Source: Rhodococcus sp. HNM0563
Lineage (GTDB): Bacteria > Actinomycetota > Actinomycetes > Mycobacteriales > Mycobacteriaceae
Assembly (NCBI RefSeq): GCF_012726195.1
Contig: NZ_JAASAF010000001.1
Coordinates: 434,001 to 498,000 of the forward strand
Reading direction: 5' to 3'
DNA: 64,000 nucleotides
Numbering within the stretch: the stretch's first letter is position 1; each line of letters starts with the position of its first letter. Below the pieces are notes generated by a model. The model searched no databases. It was not told where the DNA came from and saw nothing but the letters and a program-made list of their open reading frames with translations. The position numbers were made by a program, and so were the translations under genes. Positions 9,650 to 18,104 of this stretch are shown in pieces.

Positions 9650-9758
9650 GCAGTTCTCCTGGATTCGAAGGACCGGATCGAAGGCGCGAGGGGGCTGACC
9701 TCATGCGAACACGCCTCGACCCGGCGGGATCTGGGATGTGCCGGGGATAGTGCCGAAA

Positions 9759-9854
9759 CTAGCGACAGGCGGCGCAGGGCAGACAGAAAGACGCACAGAC
9801 ACGCTTGAGGTCGACGTGGCGTCGCGCCACGAGTCGCACTCCGAGTCCGGTCAT
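9759..9854 (-). CDS. Cysteine-rich leader peptide of the sulfite reductase operon
   Basis: A 31-codon frame upstream of the sulfite reductase gene begins at ATG and ends in TAG. It contains ARRHVDLKRVC, the hallmark of actinobacterial putative leader peptides found before sulfur-assimilation genes, and its tail is rich in cysteine, with Cys at residues 20, 24, 27 and 30 of 31. In mycobacteria, cysteine-tract leader ORFs act as cysteine-responsive attenuators: ribosomes stall when charged tRNA-Cys is scarce and downstream genes are then expressed. The same role is inferred here. No Shine-Dalgarno sequence is visible, and a candidate -10 element lies seven bases before the ATG, so the mRNA may be leaderless. 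Confidence 0.85.
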   Translation of the reverse strand: MTGLGVRLVARRHVDLKRVCASFCLPCAACR

Positions 9855-9926
9855 GGCGAACATTGTGCCATGTCACGGGGCTGTTTCCGAATCCGGAAGG
9901 CATTTCCACCAAAAATCGGGGAAATG
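9855..9926 (-). promoter_or_regulatory. Predicted promoter/operator region of the sulfur operon
   Basis: Reading leftward, CACAAT (9867-9862) followed by seven bases and the leader ATG could be a -10 element for a leaderless transcript, with a weak TTCGGA-like -35 about 18 bases further back. Two inverted repeats overlap or precede it: TTCCG/CGGAA with a 4-base spacer at 9885-9898, overlapping the -35 position, and CATTTCC/GGAAATG with a 12-base spacer at 9901-9926. These are candidate sites for a sulfur-status regulator. The assignment is by eye; the same region also precedes hemW on the other strand. Confidence 0.35.
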
Positions 9927-9984
9927 TCGAGGTAGGCGCGCTGCGCCGACGGGAGCTCGCCGGGTCTCTGGAACACTGGAGGCT

Positions 9985-11256
9985 GTGAGTGAGACGAGAA
10001 CCGGCAGTGCACTAGGTGCTGAACGCACTGCGCCCGGTGCGGGACACGGGTTCGAACTGCCGGCGAGCGCACTCGACGGCGTCGGCAGCAGACCGTTCGG
10101 GGTGTACGTGCATGTGCCGTTCTGCGCGACCCGCTGTGGTTACTGCGACTTCAACACCTACACCGCGGGTGAGCTCGGGTCCGCGGCCTCGCCCGAGTCG
10201 TGGCTGGAAGGACTCCGGCGCGAACTCGACGCAGGCGCCGAAATGCTCGACCGCAGCGGCCGCGGTACCTCGGCTGCGGAGACCGTGTTCGTCGGTGGCG
10301 GGACGCCGTCCCTGCTCGGCGCCGACGGGCTTGCCGACGTGCTGAGTGCGGTCCGATCGTCGTTCGGGCTCGCACCCGGTGCCGAGGTGACCACCGAATC
10401 GAACCCCGAGTCGACGTCGCCCGAGTTCTTCGCTCGGATTCGTGACGCCGGCTACACCCGAATCTCCTTGGGTATGCAGTCGGCGGCCTCCCACGTACTC
10501 GCGGTGCTCGACCGCACGCACACTCCGGGGCGTCCCGTCGCCGCGGCGCGTGAAGCTCGCGAGGCCGGATTCGGACACGTCAATCTGGACCTGATCTACG
10601 GCACACCGGGCGAGACCGACGCCGATCTCGATGCGTCGCTCGATGCCGTGCTCGACGCCGGCGTGGATCACGTATCGGCCTATGCGCTGATCGTCGAGGA
10701 CGGAACCGCACTGGCCCGCCGGGTCCGGCGGGGTGAACTCCCTGCGCCCGACGACGACGTACTCGCGTCTCGGTACGAACGCATCGACCGCCGGCTCGCG
10801 GAAGCTGGACTCACCTGGTACGAGGTCTCCAATTGGGCTCGCGCCGAGGACCGTTCGGCAAGATGCGGTCACAATCTCGGCTATTGGGAGGGCGGGGACT
10901 GGTGGGGGGCAGGTCCGGGGGCACACAGTCACGTCGGCGGAGTGCGCTGGTGGAACGTCAAACACCCCGGGCGCTATGCGGGCGTGCTCGCCGAAGGGCA
11001 GCTACCGGTTGCCGGTAGCGAGACCTTGACCGCTGCCGACATCCACACCGAATCGGTGATGCTCACCGTGCGGCTGCGCACCGGACTTCCACTGGCAGAG
11101 CTGGACGCCGGTGAACTCGACGCGGCGCGGACGGTCGTCGACGACGGCCTCGCCGTCGTAGCCGATGATCACCTGATCCTCACCGACCGCGGCCGATTGC
11201 TCGCGGACGGGGTGGTGCGGACCATCCTGCTCGGCACCGACCCGCGAATGAGCTAG
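9985..11256 (+). CDS. hemW: Radical SAM heme chaperone HemW (HemN-like)
   Basis: This 423-residue radical-SAM protein carries the cluster motif C47-x3-C51-x2-C54 (CATRCGYCDF), then GGGTPS and the HemN-type C-terminal domain. It lacks the longer N-terminal region of true coproporphyrinogen dehydrogenase, and the motif CxxxCxxCxF without the extra cysteine of HemN fits HemW, the heme-trafficking chaperone. Members are often annotated as HemN. The GTG at 9985 is chosen because GGAGG lies three bases ahead and the upstream frame overlaps the divergent leader region. The stop overlaps the convergent 11253-11630 gene by four bases. Confidence 0.9.
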   Translation: MSETRTGSALGAERTAPGAGHGFELPASALDGVGSRPFGVYVHVPFCATRCGYCDFNTYTAGELGSAASPESWLEGLRRELDAGAEMLDRSGRGTSAAETVFVGGGTPSLLGADGLADVLSAVRSSFGLAPGAEVTTESNPESTSPEFFARIRDAGYTRISLGMQSAASHVLAVLDRTHTPGRPVAAAREAREAGFGHVNLDLIYGTPGETDADLDASLDAVLDAGVDHVSAYALIVEDGTALARRVRRGELPAPDDDVLASRYERIDRRLAEAGLTWYEVSNWARAEDRSARCGHNLGYWEGGDWWGAGPGAHSHVGGVRWWNVKHPGRYAGVLAEGQLPVAGSETLTAADIHTESVMLTVRLRTGLPLAELDAGELDAARTVVDDGLAVVADDHLILTDRGRLLADGVVRTILLGTDPRMS

Positions 11257-11630
11257 AAAAACCGGGGTTCGCCGAGGATCTCGGGACCGGCCGGATCGGT
11301 CTGCTCGGGGGAGGCCGCTCCCGAGAGCGGGGCGAGTGCGTCGTAGTCGAAGACACGAGCGTGGAGTACCGGCCTGTTCCGTAGCGCGGACTGCACGGCC
11401 CGGTGCAGCCCGTCCTCGAGGTACAGCACCCCTTTCCACTGCACAGCGTGAGGAAACAGGTCGCCGTAGAACGTCGAGTCCTCCGACAGGAGTCGATCGA
11501 GCTCGAGAACCTTCGTGGTGGTGACGATCTCGTCGAGGCGAATCTGACGTGGAGGAATCCTCGACCAGTCGCGCAGCGACAGGCCGTGATCGGGATACGG
11601 CTTTCCGTCCCGGACGCCCTTGAAGATCAT
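11253..11630 (-). CDS. Conserved actinobacterial protein (Rv2375-like)
   Basis: This is a 125-residue soluble protein with no recognised catalytic motif. It begins [18 protein letters not shown] and contains [20 protein letters not shown] and [20 protein letters not shown]. As far as I can recall, a very similar protein occupies the same slot beside hrcA in mycobacteria (Rv2375), so it is a conserved core-genome protein of unknown role. It is divergent from hrcA across a 144-base promoter region and convergent with hemW. The last 25 residues are proline/glycine-rich and probably less conserved. No function is assigned. Confidence 0.8.
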   Translation of the reverse strand: MIFKGVRDGKPYPDHGLSLRDWSRIPPRQIRLDEIVTTTKVLELDRLLSEDSTFYGDLFPHAVQWKGVLYLEDGLHRAVQSALRNRPVLHARVFDYDALAPLSGAASPEQTDPAGPEILGEPRFF

Positions 11631-11774
11631 GCGCCCACACTACGCACGGGGTGGCGGATGGGTCTGTTCGGTTCCCGCACGATTAGACTGATCGGGTACG
11701 GCACACTGCGCCCGCGTGCATCGCGCGCGAGGTGCACGTGTTCGGGCATGCACGTGGGGAACGGAGGTGGGCAG
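11631..11774. promoter_or_regulatory. hrcA promoter region with repeated TGCACGTG
   Basis: This divergent region serves hrcA (rightward) and the 125-residue hypothetical gene (leftward). TAGACT at 11684-11689 could be a -10 for hrcA. Two direct copies of TGCACGTG lie at 11733-11740 and 11749-11756, 16 bases apart, and the first is also the right arm of an inverted GTGCA/TGCAC pair starting at 11716. No CIRCE element (TTAGCACTC-N9-GAGTGCTAA) is visible. GGAGG at 11763-11767 is the hrcA ribosome site. The repeats may be an operator, but the protein binding them is unknown. Confidence 0.4.
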
Positions 11775-12818
11775 ATGTCGAGCACCGAGGAACGGAGATT
11801 CCAGGTTCTGCGGGCGATCGTGGCGGACTATGTGTCCACCAAGGAACCGATCGGGTCGAAGACACTCGTCGATCGTCACAATCTGGGTGTGTCGAGCGCA
11901 ACGGTCCGGAACGACATGGCGGTCCTCGAAGCCGAGGGATACATCACGCAGACACACACCAGTTCGGGACGGGTACCCACCGACAAAGGCTACCGGCAGT
12001 TCGTCGACCGGATCTCCGAGGTCAAGCCACTGTCTGCGGCCGAGCGTCGCGCAATTCTGCAGTTCCTCGAATCCGGTGTCGATCTCGATGACGTGTTGCG
12101 TCGAGGGGTCAGGCTGCTGGCGCAACTGACTCGGCAGGTAGCCGTGGTGCAGTACCCGACCCTGTCGTCGTCGTCCGTGCGACATCTCGAAGTGGTCGCC
12201 TTGACCCCGGCGCGTCTGCTCCTCGTACTCATCACCGACTCCGGACGTGTCGATCAGCGGATCGTCGAACTTGGGGACGTCCTCGAAGACGACGACCTCG
12301 TGCGGCTACGCGATCTGCTCGGCAACGCGCTGAGCGGAAAGCGGCTCGCCGCTGCATCGATCGCGGTCTCCGAACTTGCGGAGGACGCACCGGAAGACCT
12401 TCGTGACGTCGTGATCCGCTGCGCCACCGTGCTGGTGGAAACTCTCGTCGAGCACCCCGAGGACCGGCTCGTGCTCGGCGGTACCGTGAACTTGACTCGC
12501 AACGCCGCCGATTTCGAAGACCTGCCCGGCATGCCGGGTTCGTTGCGGAACGTCCTCGAGGCACTCGAGGAGCAGGTGGTGGTCCTCAAACTGCTCGCTG
12601 CCAGCCAGGACGCCGGACGGGTCACCGTCCGAATCGGCGAGGAGACCCAAGTCGCCGAGATGCGCAGCACCTCCGTGGTGTCCACCGGTTACGGTGCGGC
12701 CGGGACGGTTTTCGGTGGGCTCGGTGTACTCGGCCCCACCCGGATGGATTACCCGGGAACCATCGCGTCGGTCGCAACCGTTGCGAGATATATCGGTGAG
12801 GTGCTCGGCGAGCGCTGA
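11775..12818 (+). CDS. hrcA: Heat-inducible transcription repressor HrcA
   Basis: This 347-residue repressor controls chaperone genes by binding CIRCE operators, with GroEL/ES as its cofactor. The N-terminal winged helix-turn-helix ([21 protein letters not shown], then [20 protein letters not shown]) is followed by the conserved [14 protein letters not shown] and a GAF-like dimerisation domain. The ATG at 11775 has GGAGG eight bases upstream; the frame is open earlier but overlaps the divergent gene. It is followed 44 bases later by dnaJ, the usual actinobacterial hrcA-dnaJ2 pair. Confidence 0.96.
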   Translation: MSSTEERRFQVLRAIVADYVSTKEPIGSKTLVDRHNLGVSSATVRNDMAVLEAEGYITQTHTSSGRVPTDKGYRQFVDRISEVKPLSAAERRAILQFLESGVDLDDVLRRGVRLLAQLTRQVAVVQYPTLSSSSVRHLEVVALTPARLLLVLITDSGRVDQRIVELGDVLEDDDLVRLRDLLGNALSGKRLAAASIAVSELAEDAPEDLRDVVIRCATVLVETLVEHPEDRLVLGGTVNLTRNAADFEDLPGMPGSLRNVLEALEEQVVVLKLLAASQDAGRVTVRIGEETQVAEMRSTSVVSTGYGAAGTVFGGLGVLGPTRMDYPGTIASVATVARYIGEVLGER

Positions 12819-12862
12819 GCATGCCCAATTCTGTGTAGACGAAGTAAGGACGAGAACCAAAC

Positions 12863-14011
12863 GTGGACTACTACGGGACGCTCGGCGTGTCCAAGGATGC
12901 GACCGACCAGGAGATCAAGCGGGCGTATCGCAAGCTGGCACGCGAGCACCATCCTGACGTCAACCCGGACGAGTCGGCGCAGAAGCGATTCCAGGAGATC
13001 TCTGCCGCTTACGAAGTGCTCTCCGACCCGGAGAAGCGGCGCATCGTCGACCTCGGAGGCGACCCGCTCGCGTCGGGTGGCGGCGCGGGCGCCGGCGGAT
13101 TCGGCGGAGCAGGGTTCGGTGGCCTCGGCGACGTGTTCGAGGCGTTCTTCGGCGGTGGCGGGGGAGGCGGATCCCGCGGGCCTCGCGGCCGTGTCCAGCC
13201 GGGTGCGGACTCGTTGCTACGTACGCGGCTGACCCTGGACGAATGCGCCCGGGGGGTCACCAAGAGTGTGACGGTCGACACCGCGATTCTGTGTGACTCG
13301 TGCACGGGTTCCGGCACTCACGGCGATTCCAAGCCTGTCCGCTGTGAGACCTGTGGTGGCGCCGGTGAAGTGCAGTCCGTGCAGCGTTCGTTCCTCGGGC
13401 AGGTCATGACCTCGCGACCGTGCCCCACATGTCGCGGTGTCGGTGAGACCATCCCCGACCCCTGCCACAAGTGTGGCGGCGACGGCCGCGTGCGCGCCCG
13501 CCGCGAGATCACGGTGAAGATCCCCGCCGGGGTCGGCAACGGAATGCGCATCCGTCTCGCGGCGCAGGGAGAGGTCGGTCCGGGCGGCGGTCCGGCAGGC
13601 GACCTGTACGTCGAGGTCCAGGAACAACAGCACGACATCTTCGTCCGCGACGGCGACGACCTGCACTGCACCATTCGCGTGCCGATGGTCGACGCCGCCC
13701 TGGGAACTTCCGTGAGCCTCGACACGATCCTCGATGGAACCGTCGACATCACCGTCGACGCCGGAACCCAACCAGGCTCGGTGTCGGTCATTCGTGGGCA
13801 CGGCATGCCGAAACTGCGCTCGGGCGCGCGCGGTGACCTGCACGCACACCTCGAAGTGGTGGTGCCGACCAAGCTCGACCACAAACAGACCAAGATCCTG
13901 GGTGAGTACCGGACCGTGAGCGACCGGGACCGTGTCGAGGTCGTGTCGAAGTCGTCTCAGCATTCGTCGGGGCTGTTCTCGCGTCTCCGCGACGCGTTCA
14001 ACGTCCGCTAG
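12863..14011 (+). CDS. dnaJ: Chaperone DnaJ (class A, DnaJ2)
   Basis: This 382-residue Hsp40 co-chaperone stimulates the DnaK ATPase. The J domain has HPD at residues 30-32, and the Gly/Phe-rich linker covers about 71-107. Four zinc-binding CxxCxGxG repeats lie at about 144-151, 161-168, 187-194 and 201-208, followed by the C-terminal substrate domains. All features of a complete class A DnaJ are present. It starts with GTG and is probably co-transcribed with hrcA upstream and rsmE nine bases downstream. A separate dnaK-grpE-dnaJ1 locus is expected elsewhere. Confidence 0.96.
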   Translation: MDYYGTLGVSKDATDQEIKRAYRKLAREHHPDVNPDESAQKRFQEISAAYEVLSDPEKRRIVDLGGDPLASGGGAGAGGFGGAGFGGLGDVFEAFFGGGGGGGSRGPRGRVQPGADSLLRTRLTLDECARGVTKSVTVDTAILCDSCTGSGTHGDSKPVRCETCGGAGEVQSVQRSFLGQVMTSRPCPTCRGVGETIPDPCHKCGGDGRVRARREITVKIPAGVGNGMRIRLAAQGEVGPGGGPAGDLYVEVQEQQHDIFVRDGDDLHCTIRVPMVDAALGTSVSLDTILDGTVDITVDAGTQPGSVSVIRGHGMPKLRSGARGDLHAHLEVVVPTKLDHKQTKILGEYRTVSDRDRVEVVSKSSQHSSGLFSRLRDAFNVR

Positions 14012-14020
14012 GCGACCACG

Positions 14021-14779
14021 GTGGCTGCGACGCTGTTCTATCTGGACCCGCTGCCGGAGATCGGGGCGCTTGCAGTCCTCGACGGTAAAGAGGGCAGGCA
14101 TGCGGCGACGGTGCGTCGCATCCCCGTCGGAGAACGGCTCGTGTTCTCCGACGGAAGGGGTGGCGTCGCCGACGTCGAGGTGACGGCCGTGGCCAAGGAC
14201 CGGCTCGAAGCCACCGTCCTCCGGCGCGGCATGATCGAACCGCCGCGCCCGGTCGTGACCGTGGTCCAGGCCCTTCCGAAATCCGACAGGTCGGAACTTG
14301 CCATAGAACTCGCGACGGAGGCGGGCGCCGACGGGTTCGTGCCGTGGCAGTCGTCACGTTGCGTTGCGCGGTGGGATTCCAAGGCAGACAAGGGTTTGGC
14401 GAAGTGGAAGGCGACGGCGACGGCCGCCGCGAAGCAGTCCCGTCGGGCATATGTGCCCGAGGTGGACTCACTACACCGCACCGCCGAAGTCGTTTCCCGG
14501 GCGCGGGCGACCGTCGAACGCGGTGGTGTCGTCGCGGTGCTGCACGAATCGGCCACCGTTCCGTTCTCGTCGCTGCCCCTTGCGCAGGCCCCCGAACTCG
14601 TTCTCATCGTCGGCCCCGAAGGCGGGCTCGACGATGCGGAGGTCGAAGCGCTCGTCGGAGCAGGCGCGACAGCGGTCTCGCTCGGTCCGACGGTTCTGCG
14701 TACCTCGTCGGCCGCTGCCGTCGCGCTCGGTGCAGTGGGTGTGCTCACCGATCGGTGGGGCAGGCAGCCCCTGAGCTGA
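14021..14779 (+). CDS. rsmE: 16S rRNA m3U1498 methyltransferase RsmE
   Basis: This 252-residue SPOUT-family enzyme methylates U1498 of 16S rRNA. The N-terminal PUA-like domain includes [21 protein letters not shown]-type sequence. The SPOUT knot is seen in the C-terminal [19 protein letters not shown] and [18 protein letters not shown]. The GTG start lies nine bases after the dnaJ stop, giving the hrcA-dnaJ-rsmE order common to actinobacteria. The downstream hydrolase starts seven bases after its stop. Confidence 0.95.
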   Translation: MAATLFYLDPLPEIGALAVLDGKEGRHAATVRRIPVGERLVFSDGRGGVADVEVTAVAKDRLEATVLRRGMIEPPRPVVTVVQALPKSDRSELAIELATEAGADGFVPWQSSRCVARWDSKADKGLAKWKATATAAAKQSRRAYVPEVDSLHRTAEVVSRARATVERGGVVAVLHESATVPFSSLPLAQAPELVLIVGPEGGLDDAEVEALVGAGATAVSLGPTVLRTSSAAAVALGAVGVLTDRWGRQPLS

Positions 14780-14785
14780 TCGATA

Positions 14786-15577
14786 ATGCTGGGTATGCCA
14801 CGCCTCCGCATCGACTACGGTTCCGAGCCTGCCCAGTTCGGGCACCTGTACACCCCGCCCGGGGCTGACGGCCCGGTCCCTGTCGTCATGCTGATTCACG
14901 GCGGCTATTGGAGCGCCGACTTCCACCTCAATCTGGCGACGACGTTGGGTGCGGAACTCGCTCGGCGAGGGGTGGCGGCGTGGAACGTCGAATACCGTCG
15001 GGTCGGTGCCGGTGGGGCCTGGCCGGAAACGAGCGCAGACATCGAGGCGGCGCTCGCCGCGACCCGGACGTTGCTGCCCGCAGCGTCGCCGACTCCGCTC
15101 GATACCGGCGATGTCCGGATCGTCGGGCATTCCGCAGGTGCCCAACTTGCGCTGTGGGTGGCGGGGCAGCGGGAATGCCCGGTGCGGCCGAGTCGCGTGA
15201 TCTCCCAGGCCGGGGCACTCGACCTCGCGTCCCGAGCCGCCACCCGGAGTGGGGGCGCCGCACTCGAAGCCCTCTTCGGAGCGTCTTATGCGGACGACCC
15301 GCAGGTCTATCGCGATGCGTCGCCGCTGCATCGGGTACCGAGCGGCGTGCCCACGGTCTGCATCCACGGCAGTGAGGACCTGCAGGTGCCGGTGGCTGCC
15401 AGCCGCGCCTACGCGACGGCCGCAGGCGCTGCCGGCGACCGGGTCGTGCTGTGGGAGGTACCTGGGGAAGGCCACAATGCCTTCCTCGACCGCAGCACTC
15501 GCAGCTGGGACCTCACGATGAAGGCGGTGCTCGATGAAGACCCGTGGCTCGACGAAGACCTGCCGGTGGGTTCGTGA
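14786..15577 (+). CDS. Alpha/beta hydrolase (esterase/formamidase-like)
   Basis: This 263-residue cytosolic alpha/beta hydrolase has the oxyanion motif HGGYW at about residues 38-42 and the nucleophile elbow GHSAGA at about 116-121. Late acidic and histidine residues in the CIHGSEDLQVPV and GEGHNAF segments complete the catalytic triad. The HGGYW version of the HGG motif resembles kynurenine-formamidase-like and carboxylesterase members, but the substrate cannot be inferred. An alternative ATG nine bases downstream (giving MPRLRIDYG) is possible. It probably belongs to the hrcA-dnaJ-rsmE transcript and ends 17 bases before the convergent MFS gene. Confidence 0.8.
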   Translation: MLGMPRLRIDYGSEPAQFGHLYTPPGADGPVPVVMLIHGGYWSADFHLNLATTLGAELARRGVAAWNVEYRRVGAGGAWPETSADIEAALAATRTLLPAASPTPLDTGDVRIVGHSAGAQLALWVAGQRECPVRPSRVISQAGALDLASRAATRSGGAALEALFGASYADDPQVYRDASPLHRVPSGVPTVCIHGSEDLQVPVAASRAYATAAGAAGDRVVLWEVPGEGHNAFLDRSTRSWDLTMKAVLDEDPWLDEDLPVGS

Positions 15578-15594
15578 ATCGGTCCGCTGAGCGA

Positions 15595-17211
15595 CTACTT
15601 TCTGGAGACGAGCTCGATGTGATCGTGTGGGCTTCGGTCTGCTGAGGGCAGCATCGTCGCGACCAGCAGAGTCCCGACCGCCAGTGCAATACCCCCGACA
15701 AGGCTCGCCTGCCCGATGGCGTCGGAGAACGCGGAGCCCGCAGCTTCTCGCAACGGTTCCGCGTGCTGCGAGGCAAACGGATTCGTGGCGAGTTCCTCCG
15801 CGACGATGGAGGCACCGCCCACGGAGTCGCCCGCTGCGGCAACGGCCAGTTCTGCCTGTTCGGCCATGGGACCCGTCAGCTGTCCGAACGGCAGCTCCGA
15901 GAGGAAGCCTGCGATCGACTGATGGTAGGTGGTGGCGAGAACCGAGCCGAGCAAAGCGATTCCGAGTGAACCACCGAATTCGACAGCGGTGTCGTTGAGT
16001 CCGCCGGCTGCACCGAGCTCGTTCTCGGGGAAACCGGCCATGATCAGGTCGGTGGCAGGCGGCGTGGATATGCCGATGCCGATGCCCAGGAGCAGCAGGC
16101 ACGCAAGGTAGATCCCGTACCCGGAATCGGAGTGGGACTGCGTGAGCACCAGTACCCCGGCCGTAGCCGCAGCCATCCCGGCGGTCACCGTCACCCGTGA
16201 GCCGAAGCGGGGTGCGAGGCGAGAGCTTGCGGCCGCGCCCGCGGACACCGCCCCGGCGAGCGGAAGCAGGTGCAGGCCTGTTTCGAGCGGTCCGTAGTCC
16301 AGCACGAACTGGAACTGCTGCGCAACGAAGTAGATGACCCCGAAAGTTGCGAAGAACAAGAGCAACACCGCGATACACGCTGCCCCGACCGTCCGATCGG
16401 CGACCAGCCTGAGCTCGAGGAGTGGTTGCGGGTGCCGCAATTCCCACACGACGAATGCCACCGCTGCAGCGACGGACACCGCCATGATGCCGAGAGTCGC
16501 TGTGCTCCAGCCGAAGTGGAATCCGTTGATGATCGCGTAGACGAGACCGCCGACGGTGAGGATCGACAACAACCCCCCGATCCAGTCGGTGCGGTCGACG
16601 TTGTCTGCGCGGGACGGTGGGACGAGGATCAGGGAAGCGATTGCCGCGGCCGCGGCAATCGGCACGTTGATCAGGAATGTCGAGCCCCACTCATGTGATT
16701 CGAGTAGCCATCCGGCAAGCAGGGGACCGAGCGCGATGGCGAGTCCGGAGGTTGCGGCCCATGCCGCGATCGCGCGGGTGCGCTCGTGTGCCGGGAACAT
16801 CGCCACGAGGAGCGAGAGGGTTGCGGGCATGATCACCGCAGCGCCGACCCCCATCACGATGCGGGCGGCGATCACCTCGGTGGCGCTGTCTGCCAGGCTT
16901 CCGTACACGGCTCCGGCGGCGAACACCATGAGCCCGACGAGGAGTGCGCGTCGTCGACCGAACCGATCGCCGAGAACGCCGCACAGGAGCATCAGCGCCG
17001 CGTACGGAACGGTGTATCCGTCGATGACCCACTGCATGTCGGTGCTTGTGAGCTGCAGATCGCGAAGCATGCCGGGTGCCGCGACGATCAGGGCGGTGTT
17101 CGCCATCACCACGATGAGCAAGCTCAGGCAAAGGATTGCCAGGCCGGCCCAACGCCTGGGATAGGGGTCCGGTTCGGCGGTTTTCCGAGCATCCGGGACG
17201 GTGTCGGTCAT
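15595..17211 (-). CDS. MFS multidrug exporter, DHA2 (14-TM) family
   Basis: This 538-residue integral membrane protein belongs to the DHA2/EmrB-QacA drug:proton antiporters. Motif A GDRFGRRRALLVG follows the second helix, and about 14 hydrophobic segments can be counted. The motif C-like run LAIALGPLLAGWLL is typical of exporters. The ATG at 17211 has GAGGAGAA upstream; the frame stays open further but would cross the divergent operator region. It is divergent from a TetR gene with two matching inverted repeats between them, so the exporter is probably ligand-inducible. The exported substrate is unknown. Confidence 0.92.
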   Translation of the reverse strand: MTDTVPDARKTAEPDPYPRRWAGLAILCLSLLIVVMANTALIVAAPGMLRDLQLTSTDMQWVIDGYTVPYAALMLLCGVLGDRFGRRRALLVGLMVFAAGAVYGSLADSATEVIAARIVMGVGAAVIMPATLSLLVAMFPAHERTRAIAAWAATSGLAIALGPLLAGWLLESHEWGSTFLINVPIAAAAAIASLILVPPSRADNVDRTDWIGGLLSILTVGGLVYAIINGFHFGWSTATLGIMAVSVAAAVAFVVWELRHPQPLLELRLVADRTVGAACIAVLLLFFATFGVIYFVAQQFQFVLDYGPLETGLHLLPLAGAVSAGAAASSRLAPRFGSRVTVTAGMAAATAGVLVLTQSHSDSGYGIYLACLLLLGIGIGISTPPATDLIMAGFPENELGAAGGLNDTAVEFGGSLGIALLGSVLATTYHQSIAGFLSELPFGQLTGPMAEQAELAVAAAGDSVGGASIVAEELATNPFASQHAEPLREAAGSAFSDAIGQASLVGGIALAVGTLLVATMLPSADRSPHDHIELVSRK

Positions 17212-17249
17212 GCGGTTCTCCTCGGGCGAGCCCGGACACCGGGCCGTAA

Positions 17250-17267
17250 TTGCACAGTCATGTGCAA
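17250..17267. promoter_or_regulatory. TetR operator copy 1
   Basis: A perfect inverted repeat, TTGCACA and TGTGCAA with the 4-base spacer GTCA, lies 39 bases before the MFS start. The same arms recur in the second site, with centres 27 bases apart. It is the probable binding site of the divergent TetR repressor and would cover the exporter promoter. Confidence 0.8.
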
Positions 17268-17272
17268 TGTAA

Positions 17273-17298
17273 CTAGTTGCACATGAGTGTGCAACTAG
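17273..17298. promoter_or_regulatory. TetR operator copy 2
   Basis: A perfect inverted repeat has 11-base arms, CTAGTTGCACA and TGTGCAACTAG, with the 4-base spacer TGAG. Its inner 7 bases are identical to those of the first site. It lies 35 bases before the chosen TetR start, fitting autorepression. The apparent earlier start codon of the TetR frame falls inside this operator and was rejected for that reason. Confidence 0.82.
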
Positions 17299-17333
17299 AC
17301 TGGACGGTGAATCACATCTGTGGCGAAGCGAGG

Positions 17334-17966
17334 ATGAGCAGCGTGGAGGAATCGGTCCCCAGTCCGCGGAAGCGTGCCAACGCGAACCGCTCGCGGATCC
17401 TCGACGCGGCGATGCGATGTTTTGCAGCGAACTCCGATGCGAGCATGGACGACGTCGCGAAAGCAGCAGGCGTGGTGCGACGCACCGTATACGCGCACTT
17501 CCCGAACCGCGACGCGCTCGTCGAAGGGCTCGCGGACGAGGCAGGGACGGCGCTCGCGGCGTCCGTCGAGCAGCCCGAGCCCGAGGATGCTGACGTGGCG
17601 CTTGCCGTCGGAGTGCTGCGCCTGAGTCCTGTCGGCGATCGATACCGGGTGTTGCTGTCTTTTGCCAGAAAGGAAGTCGGCGAGGAACGCATCGCCGAGC
17701 TGATCGCGCCGGTCCGCACCCACACGTGCGGTGTGGTGGAACGGGGACGCGCAGCGGGGGTGTTCTCCGCCTATCTGCCGACCGTTGTCCTCGTGGGGAT
17801 GATGGAAGGCCTGACCATGGCCACGCTCGAACAGGCCAATCACGGGGTGGTCGACGATGCGAGCCGTGCCATGGCGCTCGGCGTGCTGGTCCTCGCCGGC
17901 GTGACTCCCGATCGCGCCGCCGAAGTGGTCGCATCGGCGCAGCGGTGGCTGCACGCAAGGGCGTGA
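17334..17966 (+). CDS. TetR-family transcriptional repressor of the MFS exporter
   Basis: This 210-residue regulator has an N-terminal TetR helix-turn-helix (SRILDAAMRCFAANSDASMDDVAKAAGVVRRTVYAHFPNRDALVEGL) and a variable ligand-binding C-terminal domain with several hydrophobic helices. It is divergent from the DHA2 exporter, with two identical-core palindromes in the shared promoter. The classic arrangement is a repressor that releases both genes on binding an export substrate. The ATG at 17334 is preferred over an in-frame start at 17277 because the latter lies inside an operator; GTG at 17343 is another option. Confidence 0.92.
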   Translation: MSSVEESVPSPRKRANANRSRILDAAMRCFAANSDASMDDVAKAAGVVRRTVYAHFPNRDALVEGLADEAGTALAASVEQPEPEDADVALAVGVLRLSPVGDRYRVLLSFARKEVGEERIAELIAPVRTHTCGVVERGRAAGVFSAYLPTVVLVGMMEGLTMATLEQANHGVVDDASRAMALGVLVLAGVTPDRAAEVVASAQRWLHARA

Positions 17967-18104
17967 TTCCGGGGTCGCGATGCGGAGCCCGGGCGCCGGC
18001 CGCAGCAATGCCGTGAAGCCGCGCACCGTACGGCGCTAGACTGGGCTACGGACACGACGCCCGTCGTGTCCGTATCTGACCCGAAAGCAGGCCGTTCCGT
18101 CCAC

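Noticed and set aside
7871-9808. 645-codon open frame opposite the sulfite reductase gene
   Set aside because: It is the antisense shadow of a clear sulfite reductase with all cofactor ligands; its translation has no recognisable domain and is typical of high-G+C third-frame openness.
11631-11774. CIRCE element before hrcA
   Set aside because: Searched by eye for TTAGCACTC-N9-GAGTGCTAA on both strands; no match.
14471-16690. 739-codon open frame on the minus strand
   Set aside because: It runs antisense to rsmE and the hydrolase, then out of frame through the MFS exporter; arginine-rich, no domain, and contradicts three well supported genes.
17277-17333. N-terminal extension of the TetR gene
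   Set aside because: The earlier start codon lies inside the second operator palindrome and the added residues are not conserved-looking; the ATG at 17334 is more credible.
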